Shown here: piece after piece, positions 24,420 through 32,709 of the stretch
Layout: each line of letters begins with the position of its first letter
Position numbering within the stretch: the first letter of the stretch is position 1
Source of the DNA: Microvirga aerilata
GTDB lineage: Bacteria > Pseudomonadota > Alphaproteobacteria > Rhizobiales > Beijerinckiaceae
NCBI RefSeq assembly: GCF_016743775.1
Contig: NZ_JAEQMY010000043.1
Coordinates: 1-41,116, forward strand
DNA: 41,116 bases
Reading direction: 5' to 3'
The notes under the pieces: generated by a model
Told to the model about the DNA's origin: nothing
What the model saw: the letters and a program-made list of their open reading frames with translations, nothing else
The model's database searches: none
Made by a program: the position numbers and the translations under genes

Positions 24420-25193
24420 TCAAATCCCGGCTCTCCCCCCTAAACGCCAGCGCCGTACTGCAATCAATGAGGCGTTCCACCCGATGCTCACCGCCAAGGC
24501 TAAGATTAGCGCGACGGGGGCTCCGAGGCGCACGGCGCATAAATGCAGCAGACTGAGCGCTCCTACGAAGCCGAGCATACCGGGCACGCCATTGGCAACC
24601 ACGGATGCCGCTGCCGTGCCGCCCATACGTGGCTGCAGAATTAAAGCTACGCTGATGAGGACGACAGGAGCCAAAGCAGCCGCGGCAGCGATCGAGGGAC
24701 CAAGCGTCCTCCCTACTACCAGCGTTACGCCGACAACAGTCATAACCAAGGCTGCACGGAAAGGAACGTCCCAAGCACGCTTCTTTGGAGCAACGGGCAC
24801 GGCAGCAATGGAGAATTTGCGCGTGAGCGGTATGGCGAGAGCATATACCGCCATGTTCAGTGCAAGAGCACTCCCAAGAGACCATTGCCACTTGAGAATA
24901 GCCGCTATGGCGATGACCCAGACTCCTAATGCAGAGCCGACGCTCGGCAGAACTCGAAATCGTTGAGCAAGGGCAGCATAGACAACCATGTAGATGACCG
25001 TCGCTGCAGAGACGGGCAGGCCGGCCAAGGCGCTAGCTGCTATGAAACCAGAACCATGATCAAGCGCTAGAAACACATAGGCCGGCCCAGCCGAAATCGG
25101 CAGGGTCACAATCATAGCGCCTAAGAACGGACCGCTTCGCTCCACCACCAGCGATGCTCCAACAACGATCGCCGCGCTGGTCAGCATCTTCAT
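24420..25193 (-). CDS. Hypothetical polytopic membrane protein
   Basis: Starting from MKMLTSAA at 25193 the protein has 257 residues and about eight hydrophobic helices, with few charges. The frame stays open upstream to 25286, and a TTG start that would add another partial helix (ILDFSFWALLV) is possible. Segments such as GPFLGAMIVTLPISAGPAYV, FLALDHGSGFIAASALAGLP and ALILQPRMGGTAAASVVANG recur in an uncharacterised inner-membrane family of Hyphomicrobiales, from memory. It is convergent with the old yellow enzyme gene, with 39 bases between the stops. It shares strand but not obvious operon structure with the AllA-like gene (176-base gap). A transport or exporter role is only a guess. Confidence 0.7.
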   Translation of the reverse strand: MKMLTSAAIVVGASLVVERSGPFLGAMIVTLPISAGPAYVFLALDHGSGFIAASALAGLPVSAATVIYMVVYAALAQRFRVLPSVGSALGVWVIAIAAILKWQWSLGSALALNMAVYALAIPLTRKFSIAAVPVAPKKRAWDVPFRAALVMTVVGVTLVVGRTLGPSIAAAAALAPVVLISVALILQPRMGGTAAASVVANGVPGMLGFVGALSLLHLCAVRLGAPVALILALAVSIGWNASLIAVRRWRLGGRAGI

Positions 25194-25369
25194 CACAAGA
25201 AGCGCCCAGAAAGAGAAGTCCAAGATTTTCAACCTTTGATGACGTGCCGTGAGGAAGCACCATGTTGTCGGAGCACCAAGGTGCATATGACAGACCTGCT
25301 TTCCTTATATTGGCATAGAACTGAATTCTACTGGTCGTTTCCGGCTGTGCTCCCGGTCTTGTTGCGATC

Positions 25370-25903
25370 TCACCTTGTCATGTGTATCTGTTGTATGTCT
25401 CTGAGACTTGTCTCCCGCGCTGGATGAGCATTGGCAAGGTGACCGATGAGGTCAACCGTTGTTGATCGGCGGGTTAGCATCAGGCATGTGGCTTCCGGCC
25501 CAATGGTTCGGGTCGCATGCCAAACGCCGGCATGCATGCAAATTCCGACCCCAGGAGATAAGTGAAAGGCCCGGACGGTGGCGAGATCGGGAGCACCCTC
25601 CCCGTCACTTAAGGCTACGACTTGAATAATTTCCCCGATCAGCGGTACGACCGCTTGCTGGGTCAGATGATGAACCTCTAGGCGATCGATTGCCTGACTA
25701 GCATCGTTATAGGTCACCCAAAGGACCTCTACTTCCCCACCCGGTCCAGGATCAAACAGATGCTCCTGCCAGAAGGCAGTCGCAGTATTCCGGTAGGCTG
25801 TGGCACCGGCTTTTGGTGGATATGGCTTACCCAGCATCCAGCCGAATGGTGCAACTGCAATCGAGTCGGGACACTGAATGCTCACTGCATTATTGATTGG
25901 CAT
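25370..25903 (-). CDS. Ureidoglycolate lyase (AllA)-like cupin protein
   Basis: A 177-residue protein from the ATG at 25903; this start has a strong GGGGAAGGA ribosome-binding site, whereas the frame extends to 26041 without one. It matches the AllA/ureidoglycolate hydrolase family: AVAPFGWMLGKPYP near the start, LEVHHLTQQAVVPLIGE, VRAFHLSPGVGICMHAGVWH and ATCLMLTRR, which form the cupin barrel and its metal-site histidines. AllA releases urea from ureidoglycolate in purine breakdown, but no allantoinase, allantoicase or uricase genes are here, so it may act on another ureido or amide compound. It lies downstream of the Liv transporter on the same strand, 450 bases away. Confidence 0.8.
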   Translation of the reverse strand: MPINNAVSIQCPDSIAVAPFGWMLGKPYPPKAGATAYRNTATAFWQEHLFDPGPGGEVEVLWVTYNDASQAIDRLEVHHLTQQAVVPLIGEIIQVVALSDGEGAPDLATVRAFHLSPGVGICMHAGVWHATRTIGPEATCLMLTRRSTTVDLIGHLANAHPARETSLRDIQQIHMTR

Positions 25904-26217
25904 GCCCATTCCTTCCCCTTTTACGTGCCCGGCAGATCTGACGACGTACATAACAGGTTTATAGTCAGCTGGGCATGTGAGAACATTTCCATAACGGCAA
26001 ATGAGGGAGTCGAGCTCACATGCCAGTTTTGAGGTTGTCACAATCCTGAAGAGCCAATGCCCCTCCTGGTATAAACATCACAATCCCACAGATCAGAGAA
26101 CTTGAGTTCTCGCGCTTGCACAAGACTTTAAGCAAAGAAACCTGTGACTGGCTCCCGTAGGATGGAACCCGGCTACGAAGCGTCGAGAGGCTCCTGAGAA
26201 GCTCTTGGACAGTCCAA
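25904..26217. other. Intergenic stretch without a convincing gene
   Basis: About 310 bases between the AllA-like start and the short frame that follows livF. The AllA frame stays open for 46 codons upstream but without a ribosome-binding site. A 79-codon minus-strand frame here resembles no family. The stretch presumably holds the promoter of the AllA-like gene. Confidence 0.5.
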
Positions 26218-26346
26218 TTAGAAGAGCGGCCCCTCAGTGCCGCGGATGCTGCCAAACACCTTTATTTCGCGTCGTAGATAAGTGCCGGCGGACATCGCCC
26301 GTGCCATCATCTGAAAGTTTTCGTCCGTGATTGCCTTAAGACTCAT
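26218..26346 (-). CDS. Short hypothetical protein or truncated gene start
   Basis: A 42-codon frame starting 11 bases beyond the livF stop: MSLKAITDENFQMMARAM, then SAGTYLRREIKVFGSIRG, ending TEGPLF. The composition looks coding and the position looks like a final operon gene, but the upstream ribosome-binding site is poor. It may be the N terminus of a larger protein lost by deletion. I do not recognise the family. Confidence 0.3.
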   Translation of the reverse strand: MSLKAITDENFQMMARAMSAGTYLRREIKVFGSIRGTEGPLF

Positions 26347-26356
26347 CAGTAAAAGC

Positions 26357-27073
26357 CTAAAGGCCAAGATAAGCTTTACGGATCATCGGGTGTCCTTGTA
26401 ACTCCTCTGACGGGCCGTCGAGCACCTGCTTGCCATTCTCGAGCACGTAAACGCGGTGACTGACAGCGAGGACCTGTTTCACGTTCTGCTCTACCAGCAG
26501 GATTGGAAGACCAGTCTCAGCGACCCGCCTTATGGCTGCCATCACTTCTTTGACGAAAAGCGGCGACAGCCCGAGACTTGGCTCGTCCATGATGAGCATC
26601 TTGGGTCCGAGCATAAGAGCGCGCGCGATAGCCACCATCTGCTGCTGTCCACCAGATAACTGACCAGCCATCGCGTTGGTGTAGCGAATTAGGTCAGGGA
26701 ATAGAGTTTCGACCTTCGCCATGTTTTCGTCCCGGGCCGCCTTTGCTTCCGGCAAATAGGCCCCCAGCATCAGATTTTCACGTATCGTCATATTTGGGAA
26801 CAACTGACGACCCATGGCTACGTGGGCCAATCCCTTACGAGCCATCTGATGAGGCCGTGCTCCCTTGATCTCCTCGCCATCGAATAGGATGCGACCGCTC
26901 CATGGAGCAATCATCCCTGAGATCGCCCTGAGGATTGTCGATTTGCCGCTACCGTTTCCCCCAACGAGGCCGACCAACTCGCCGCGATCCACATACAGGG
27001 ACGCACCGAACACCACCTTCAGCGCACCATAACCAAGGTCGACATTGTCAACCTGCAGAACTGTCTGCCCCAT
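26357..27073 (-). CDS. livF: Branched-chain amino acid-type ABC transporter ATPase LivF
   Basis: A 238-residue ATPase, the second nucleotide-binding subunit of HAAT-type importers. Walker A is GGNGSGKSTILRAISG, the signature is LSGGQQQMVAIARAL, Walker B is KMLIMDEPSLGLSP, and the switch His lies in the LVEQNVKQVLAVSHR stretch. Its start overlaps the livG stop by one base (TGATG), so it is translationally coupled. Transported solutes for this family include branched amino acids but also urea and short amides, so the name reflects family only. Confidence 0.93.
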   Translation of the reverse strand: MGQTVLQVDNVDLGYGALKVVFGASLYVDRGELVGLVGGNGSGKSTILRAISGMIAPWSGRILFDGEEIKGARPHQMARKGLAHVAMGRQLFPNMTIRENLMLGAYLPEAKAARDENMAKVETLFPDLIRYTNAMAGQLSGGQQQMVAIARALMLGPKMLIMDEPSLGLSPLFVKEVMAAIRRVAETGLPILLVEQNVKQVLAVSHRVYVLENGKQVLDGPSEELQGHPMIRKAYLGL

Positions 27074-27789
27074 CAGTCGGTCCCCAAATACGCTTCGATC
27101 ACGCGCTCATTGCTCGTTACTTGCTGCGGAGTGCCTTCAGCGATCTTCTCGCCGCTGGCGAGCACGATGACATGGTCGGACAGCTCAATGATCGCCTCCA
27201 TGATGTGCTCGACCATCAAGACCGCGAGACCTTGCGCGCTTAATGACCTTACGAAGACGATCATCTCCCGCAACGCAGGAGGATTTAGACCCGCCATGAT
27301 TTCGTCGAGAAAGATCACCTTCGGTTTTACCGCGAGTGCTTTTGCTAATTCCAGCCGCCGTCGGCGCGCAAGATTAAGATCCAGTGCTGGCTGGTGAGCG
27401 CGATCCGCCAGTCCTACCTGCTCGAGAACACTCATTGCGAGGCGCTCCGCCTCGCTCCGCCGTTTGGCCGTCAGAAACGCGGCAACGAGCACATTCTCCA
27501 GGACCGTCAACTCCTCAAACGGCCGTTCGGTCTGGAAAGTCCGGCCGAACCCCAAACGGGTCCGCTTAAATGCCGGGAGCGCGGTGATATCCTTATCGAG
27601 CAAGGTGATCCTGCCGGAGTGCATGGGGGCAAAGCCCGTCACCGCATTGAACAGTGTGGTCTTGCCGGCTCCATTCGGGCCGATTAGCCCAAGGATCTCG
27701 CCGGAGCTAAGGGATAGGGAAACGTTGTTGACGGCCGTTACCCCACCAAACTTGACGGTAATGCCGTCAGCCCTGAGCACGTTTGGCAT
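27073..27789 (-). CDS. livG: Branched-chain amino acid-type ABC transporter ATPase LivG
   Basis: A 238-residue ATPase from the ATG at 27789, which has GGAGG just upstream; a longer frame to 27858 overlaps livM and is not needed. Walker A is GPNGAGKTTLFNAVTG and Walker B is KVIFLDEIMAGLNP. The region that should hold the LSGGQ signature reads LNLARRRRLELAKAL, as in a subgroup of LivG proteins that lack the canonical motif. The livF partner has an intact LSGGQ, so one of the two composite ATP sites is degenerate. It overlaps the end of livM by 23 bases. Confidence 0.92.
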   Translation of the reverse strand: MPNVLRADGITVKFGGVTAVNNVSLSLSSGEILGLIGPNGAGKTTLFNAVTGFAPMHSGRITLLDKDITALPAFKRTRLGFGRTFQTERPFEELTVLENVLVAAFLTAKRRSEAERLAMSVLEQVGLADRAHQPALDLNLARRRRLELAKALAVKPKVIFLDEIMAGLNPPALREMIVFVRSLSAQGLAVLMVEHIMEAIIELSDHVIVLASGEKIAEGTPQQVTSNERVIEAYLGTD

Positions 27790-28720
27790 AGAGCCTCCGA
27801 ATATGTCTGCGGGCCAGCTCCCCGACAATGCCGCGAGGAACGAAAAGCACAACCACAAGGATTAGGACTCCGTAGATCAGCATGTTCGCCTCAGCGAACG
27901 TGGTACGGAACATCTCTCCCGCTCCGATCAGCACGATGGCGCCGACTGCGGGCCCCCAGATCGTCCCGCGCCCACCGATGATGGCTGTGAGGGCGATCTG
28001 CACGGACAAGAGAAGGGCGAAAATGACGTGCGGCTCGATGAAGGCGAGTACGATCCCATAGATTCCGCCGCCAATTGAGGTGAGCGCGGCGGATAGCATA
28101 AACGCCTTCAGCTTCGTCGCCGTCGGATCAATGCCCGCCGCCATCGCCGAGTCCTCGTCTTCGCGGACAGCTCGTAGCTGATAGCCAAACCGGGCCCGGG
28201 AGATCACGATGACGGTCGCAATCACGACGGCCGCAAAAGCGAGCGCCATATAGAACTGCGCGGTTCTGGAGAAGAGGTCGACCCCAAATGGCTCGGGCAG
28301 GGTTGCAATGAACACGCCCGTAGCGCCGCCAGTCAGCCACTCCTCGTTGATGGCAACCAATCGGAGGATCTCCGCAACCGCGATGGTGGAGAGTGAAAAG
28401 TACGGCCCTCGCAGGCTGAAGGTCAGCCATCCCCAAAAATAGGCGAGGACTGCCGCAACAGCGGCTGCCATGGCCATCGTCCACCATGGCGCAAGTCCGA
28501 ACTGGCTCTGGCCGATGAAGACAAAATAGGCTCCAAGGCCCACGAACGAGGCATGGCCAAGGCTCACCTGGCCATTCCATCCGCCGAGCAAGTCCCAGGA
28601 TGTGGCCCAGCCGGCGAACAGCAGGACAGAGATCGCAACCGTCAGATTGTTAGGGAAGATGGCCGGATAGGCCATGCCGACAGCGAGCAGCACGCCCAAT
28701 CCAATGAGATGTTTTGTCAT
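27767..28720 (-). CDS. livM: ABC transporter permease LivM
   Basis: A 317-residue inner-membrane permease of the HAAT family with eight to ten helices. Family motifs include WDLLGGWNGQVSLGHASFVG near residues 43-62, GPYFSLSTIAVAEILRL, the ATPase-docking loop RAVREDEDSAMAAGIDPTAT, and IGGRGTIWGPAVGAIVL. It begins inside the livH stop (ATGA overlap of four bases) and its end overlaps livG. The coupled order livH-livM-livG-livF is the usual one. Confidence 0.93.
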   Translation of the reverse strand: MTKHLIGLGVLLAVGMAYPAIFPNNLTVAISVLLFAGWATSWDLLGGWNGQVSLGHASFVGLGAYFVFIGQSQFGLAPWWTMAMAAAVAAVLAYFWGWLTFSLRGPYFSLSTIAVAEILRLVAINEEWLTGGATGVFIATLPEPFGVDLFSRTAQFYMALAFAAVVIATVIVISRARFGYQLRAVREDEDSAMAAGIDPTATKLKAFMLSAALTSIGGGIYGIVLAFIEPHVIFALLLSVQIALTAIIGGRGTIWGPAVGAIVLIGAGEMFRTTFAEANMLIYGVLILVVVLFVPRGIVGELARRHIRRLYAKRAQG

Positions 28721-29601
28721 ACGCGCTTCACCGTCCGTCCAAATAGACCCTCAGGCCGGAAGAGCAGGATCAGCAGGAACGCAATCAATCCATAAGCCTC
28801 ACGGTACTCGGACATAAAGTAAGAGGCGCCCAGAACCTCGACGACGCCCAGCAGAATGCCCCCGGCGATTGCCGCACCGACGTTCCCCAACCCACCAAGG
28901 ACCGTAACGACGAAAGCCTTCAGCGTGAACACGGCTCCCGTGTTGGTCGGGGTCGCGAACAGGAGCGGGATGAGCGTGACACCTGCCATGACCGCCAGCA
29001 TCACACCGAGACCAAAGACGATGCTATGAATCCGCCGCGTATCGATACCAACGAGCTCGGCGCCGAGTCGGTTTTCCGCAGTGCCGCGGATGGCACGGCC
29101 AACTTCAGTCCGATTCAGCAGCACATAGAGTGCCGCGATCATAATGACTGTGGCGATCCCAGCAAGAAGCAGGACCATAGAGACGTTCACTCCTGCAATA
29201 GAGAAGGTCGATGAGGCATACGACACCTGAACTGAGCGCGGCTCACCACCAAAGGTGAGCAAGATTGCGTTTCCGATGATCAACGAGATTCCGAGTGTCG
29301 CCAGAAGTGCTGACTCCGGCGGCGCATCGACGACCCGTGAGAGGATGAAGCGCTCAACAATAACGCCAGCAAAAAAGCCGATCGGCATCGCAAGAAGCAG
29401 CGACAGATATGGATCCCATCCGAGAAGAGCGTTGAAAAGGACAGCACTGTACATGCCGAGCACGACGAAATCGCCGTGGGCGAAGTTGATCGTGCGCATG
29501 ACGCCGAACACAAGGGTCAAGCCAATTCCAATGAGGGCATAAACGCCCCCGATCAGAACGCCGTTGGCGATGTTCTGTAGAAAAATGTCCAACTCGGCCA
29601 T
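28717..29601 (-). CDS. livH: ABC transporter permease LivH
   Basis: A 294-residue inner-membrane permease. Family motifs are NGVLIGGVYALIGIGLTLVF at residues 13-32, MRTINFAHGDFVVLGMY, the docking loop RAIRGTAENRLGAELVGIDT, and VLGGLGNVGAAIAGGILLG. It is the first of the four coupled membrane and ATPase genes, and it follows the binding-protein gene after 121 bases that contain a strong stem-loop. Confidence 0.93.
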   Translation of the reverse strand: MAELDIFLQNIANGVLIGGVYALIGIGLTLVFGVMRTINFAHGDFVVLGMYSAVLFNALLGWDPYLSLLLAMPIGFFAGVIVERFILSRVVDAPPESALLATLGISLIIGNAILLTFGGEPRSVQVSYASSTFSIAGVNVSMVLLLAGIATVIMIAALYVLLNRTEVGRAIRGTAENRLGAELVGIDTRRIHSIVFGLGVMLAVMAGVTLIPLLFATPTNTGAVFTLKAFVVTVLGGLGNVGAAIAGGILLGVVEVLGASYFMSEYREAYGLIAFLLILLFRPEGLFGRTVKRV

Positions 29602-29688
29602 TCCTGTTCCTGACTGCTGTCACGTGTTCATCCGCTGCAAGCAAGTGCGCGGTTGCGAGCCAATCGTCATGTGTGACTGCCGTTTTGA

Positions 29689-29717
29689 TTGGACCGGCGG
29701 CTGTGCCGCCGGTCCAA
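29689..29717. other. Perfect stem-loop between livK and livH
   Basis: TTGGACCGGCGGC (29689-29701) and GCCGCCGGTCCAA (29705-29717) form a perfect 13-base GC-rich stem with a three-base loop, starting five bases past the binding-protein stop. No T run follows in the direction of transcription. It probably protects the binding-protein message or partly terminates it, so that receptor is made in excess of permease. Confidence 0.7.
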
Positions 29718-29722
29718 CGGTG

Positions 29723-30913
29723 TTAGCGGGTTGACCACTCCGGCGTGGGGTGCTGCGCCTGCTTCGCAGCGAGATCATCCGGGAATACCGTGACGTGCTT
29801 GCCGTCCTGGATCTGCAGGATAAGGCTTCGAATCGGGTTCTGGCCCTGGAAGCCGTCAGCACTCTTGAAGTTCACTGTCGTCACGGGCGTCGTGATGTCG
29901 GTGGCAGCCAACGCATCGCGCACAGAGTCACGCGACTTCGGGTCAGCACGGCGCAGAGCATCGGCCGCGACCATCAGCGCGAGATAGCCTTCTGCCTCAT
30001 AGAACGAAGGCTCACCGCCGGCCTTGGCCTTCAGGCGCTCATAGAGCTCCTGAGCACCAGGATACTTCACGTCCTGGCTCCAGCTTACGGCCGTTGCAAC
30101 ATAGTCAGCCGATTTTCCGACTTGCTGAACAAAGCTCGGAAGAGCCGCGGACGTATCGATGGCGATGACCTTGGCGTTGAGGCCAACCTCACGCATCTGC
30201 CGGGTGATCGCGACACCATCCTCTGCATAGGATACAATATAAAGGATATCCGGGTTGGCGCCGCGGAAGCGGTTGAGGATCGGTCGGAAATCAGTCACAC
30301 CCTGATCATAGGATTGGTCACCGACGACCTTGTACCCACGCTCCGAGGCGAGACGCTTGCCTTCCTTCGCCAGTGAAGTCGGCCAAGCACCGTTGCCGTA
30401 CAGCATGGCGACCGTCTCAAGAGGTACATCTTTTTTTGTATTCTTGAGATGATCGAAGTAATCGAAATATGCCTTTCCGACGATTGTGGAGTTGTGCTTG
30501 GCGCGGAACACCCACGGCGAACCCGGCTTCGTGATGCTGTCGTCGGCGCTGCCCAGAACGATCATCGGAACCTTCTGGCGTGTCAGGAACTGCGCAAGAG
30601 GTCCTGTGATCGAGGAAGCGTAGGAGCCGATGACAAGCGGAACGTCTTTGCTGGCAAAACTCTCAGCTGCGGCAAGCGCACTCTTCGCTTCAGACCGGTC
30701 ATCCTGGATCGTGAGGGTGAGCTGCTGCCCCTTAATGCCTCCGTTCGCATTGATCTCGTCAAGTGCAACCTGAAGGCCTGTACGATAGCGCTCGCCGAAC
30801 GCGGCGAAGTTACCTGAAAGGCTGTTGATAACACCGACCTCAACCTGCGCCTGAGCAGGAGCGCCGGCGATGGCCAGAGTGGCTGCCAATGCAGCGGCGA
30901 TAGCAATCCTCAT
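29723..30913 (-). CDS. ABC transporter substrate-binding protein (LivK/amide-binding type)
   Basis: Periplasmic receptor of 396 residues with a signal peptide ending APAQAQ near residue 23. It is a type I periplasmic binding protein of the peripla_BP_6 group: VEVGVINSLSGNFAAFGERY opens the first lobe, LVIGSYASSITGPLAQFLTR and VAMLYGNGAWPTSLAKEGKR follow, and the C-terminal part closes the second lobe. It is first in the liv operon and divergent from an amidase gene. Members of this group linked to amidases often bind short amides, urea or amino-acid amides. That specificity is inferred from context, not from binding-site residues. Confidence 0.9.
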   Translation of the reverse strand: MRIAIAAALAATLAIAGAPAQAQVEVGVINSLSGNFAAFGERYRTGLQVALDEINANGGIKGQQLTLTIQDDRSEAKSALAAAESFASKDVPLVIGSYASSITGPLAQFLTRQKVPMIVLGSADDSITKPGSPWVFRAKHNSTIVGKAYFDYFDHLKNTKKDVPLETVAMLYGNGAWPTSLAKEGKRLASERGYKVVGDQSYDQGVTDFRPILNRFRGANPDILYIVSYAEDGVAITRQMREVGLNAKVIAIDTSAALPSFVQQVGKSADYVATAVSWSQDVKYPGAQELYERLKAKAGGEPSFYEAEGYLALMVAADALRRADPKSRDSVRDALAATDITTPVTTVNFKSADGFQGQNPIRSLILQIQDGKHVTVFPDDLAAKQAQHPTPEWSTR

Positions 30914-31136
30914 TTTTCCTCACCCTTTTATCTGCTTCGCTAAGAAGTCTGTCACTGCAAAAAGGGACTCATTCTGCAGTGACTTAAACCTAGTGCGCGT
31001 TCCCGCCCCGCCAAACACTTTTTTCCTCGACAGAGCTTAGCTCGAGATTATCCTCTGCTACGGAGTGACATCTGTCATGGTTAGCATACAAGCGCCGCCG
31101 AAAGCGGCTATGTTTTAATATTGCGAGGGACGCTGA

Positions 31137-32528
31137 ATGGTCGTGTTGGAACAGGATCCACTTGGTCAGGGAGGACTCTCTGGTTTCGCCCGACGGTTTC
31201 GAGCTGGCGAGATAACATCCGAACAGGCGACGCGGGCTTATCTCTCCCGCATCGAAGCGCTCGACCCGAGGCTCGGCGCATTCCAGCATGTTGCCGCCGA
31301 ACAGGCGCTTGAGACCGCCCGCGCAATCGACGCGCTCTATTCGGCCGGCACTGACCTTGGTCTGCTGATGGGTGTACCGATCGCCGTGAAAGATCTGTTC
31401 GTTGTCGAAGGTATGCCCACGACAGCGGGCACCAAAATGAGCATCGACGACATCGCTGGACCAGAAGGTCCTCTGGTCAAGAGTTTGCGTCAGGCAGGAT
31501 GCGTTATCCTTGGTAAGACAAGGACTGTCGAGTTCGCCCTCGGCATTACCGGGGTATCCAGCGCCCAGGGAACACCGATCAATCCATGGGACGCCCAAAC
31601 GCCGCGCCTGCCTGGAGGCTCGAGCTCCGGTTCAGGCGTCGCAGTCGCCGCCGGTTTATGTGCTTTCGCCGTTGGGTCGGATACGGGCGGTTCAGTCCGC
31701 GTCCCCGCCGCGTTCAACGGAATATTTGGGTTCAAGACGACACCCGGTTTCTTCTCGACTGATGGAGCGTTCCCCCTGGCTCCTCATTTGGATACGCCTG
31801 GCCTGCTAACGCGCAGTGCCCGAGACGCTGCTATTGCTGTGGCTGCGCTCACTGGTGAACCGGAGGCACGCCCCCTTCCGGTCGAGGCGCTCCGGCTTGG
31901 CATTCCTCAGGAGTACTTCTTTGATAACCTCGATCCGGTTGTCGAAGCGCAAATTAGGGGTGCGATGGAAGCCCTGTCGGCTGCAGGGTGCCGGTTGAGG
32001 CCTGTGTCTGTTCCCGAGGCGAGCGAACGCGAGCGCTATTTCCCCGCTGTTCTCCCGGCTTGCCTTATTGCGACCCTTGGCCGAGATCGCTTCCTTGCCG
32101 GTCGTGACCAGATGGATCCAATTGTTGCGAAGCGCGCAACCTCTGGCCTTGATGTGACGGCAGCAGATTATCTCGCTCTTGAGGCGAAGCGAGCCAAGTC
32201 CCGCCAGAGCGTCTCCGAGAAATTCTCAGGATTCGACGGTTGGGTCACTCCAACGACCGCAACGCCTCCACCTTCCGTGGCTGACCTGGATGACGAACAG
32301 AAAGCCCTTGATCTTGCTTTGGGTATGACCCGCAACACTCAGCCTGCGAATTATTTCGCGTGTCCTGCCGTGAGCATCCCTCTGCCGCAGAAGCCTGGGA
32401 ATCTCCCAATAGGACTGCAGATTATTTGTCCTGAAGGGGCTGATGTGCAGGCACTATCAATTGCACTAGCGATTGAGGAAATGCTCGGCACTCCTGAGGC
32501 TCCAAACTTGGCCGACTTTCTGAGCTGA
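31137..32528 (+). CDS. Amidase signature family hydrolase (AtzF/AtzE-like)
   Basis: A 463-residue hydrolase with the complete Ser-cisSer-Lys triad: Lys85 in IAVKDLFVVEG, serines 162-164 in GGSSSGSGVAV, and the nucleophile Ser186 in GSDTGGSVRVPAAF. It has the usual C-terminal region ending in a short helical tail. GAGGG-like ribosome-binding sequence lies seven bases before the ATG. Transcribed away from the liv-type operon across 223 bases, it is the likely enzyme that hydrolyses what the transporter imports. It is only moderately similar to the other amidase in the window, so the two are not a recent duplication. AtzF-type allophanate hydrolysis is one option beside simple amides. Confidence 0.9.
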   Translation: MVVLEQDPLGQGGLSGFARRFRAGEITSEQATRAYLSRIEALDPRLGAFQHVAAEQALETARAIDALYSAGTDLGLLMGVPIAVKDLFVVEGMPTTAGTKMSIDDIAGPEGPLVKSLRQAGCVILGKTRTVEFALGITGVSSAQGTPINPWDAQTPRLPGGSSSGSGVAVAAGLCAFAVGSDTGGSVRVPAAFNGIFGFKTTPGFFSTDGAFPLAPHLDTPGLLTRSARDAAIAVAALTGEPEARPLPVEALRLGIPQEYFFDNLDPVVEAQIRGAMEALSAAGCRLRPVSVPEASERERYFPAVLPACLIATLGRDRFLAGRDQMDPIVAKRATSGLDVTAADYLALEAKRAKSRQSVSEKFSGFDGWVTPTTATPPPSVADLDDEQKALDLALGMTRNTQPANYFACPAVSIPLPQKPGNLPIGLQIICPEGADVQALSIALAIEEMLGTPEAPNLADFLS

Positions 32529-32555
32529 CCAAGTGCAGGACTGCTAGAGGACACA

Positions 32556-32597
32556 TCCCTGGGTATCAGTCCCCACATGGGGACTGATACCCAGGGA
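32556..32597. repeat. Perfect 42-base palindrome after the amidase gene
   Basis: TCCCTGGGTATCAGTCCCCA (32556-32575), then CA, then its exact reverse complement (32578-32597). It sits 27 bases past the amidase stop codon, as a terminator would, but no T run follows on the plus strand. Twenty uninterrupted pairs with a minimal loop is far stronger than a normal terminator and would form a cruciform-capable palindrome. Confidence 0.75.
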
Positions 32598-32709
32598 TTA
32601 TGATCTGGCGCCACGCAAGGCTAAGCCGTTGACTATGCTTTTGATTTTTCCGGTATGCACTAACTCTGCGCTAACGGAGCATTAGGCTTCAAACGAACCC
32701 AGGAGAATA

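Noticed and set aside
30990..31598. 202-codon minus-strand frame overlapping the start of the amidase gene
   Set aside because: It lies antisense to the first 460 bases of a well-supported amidase, has no family resemblance, and arises from the GC-rich codon pattern.
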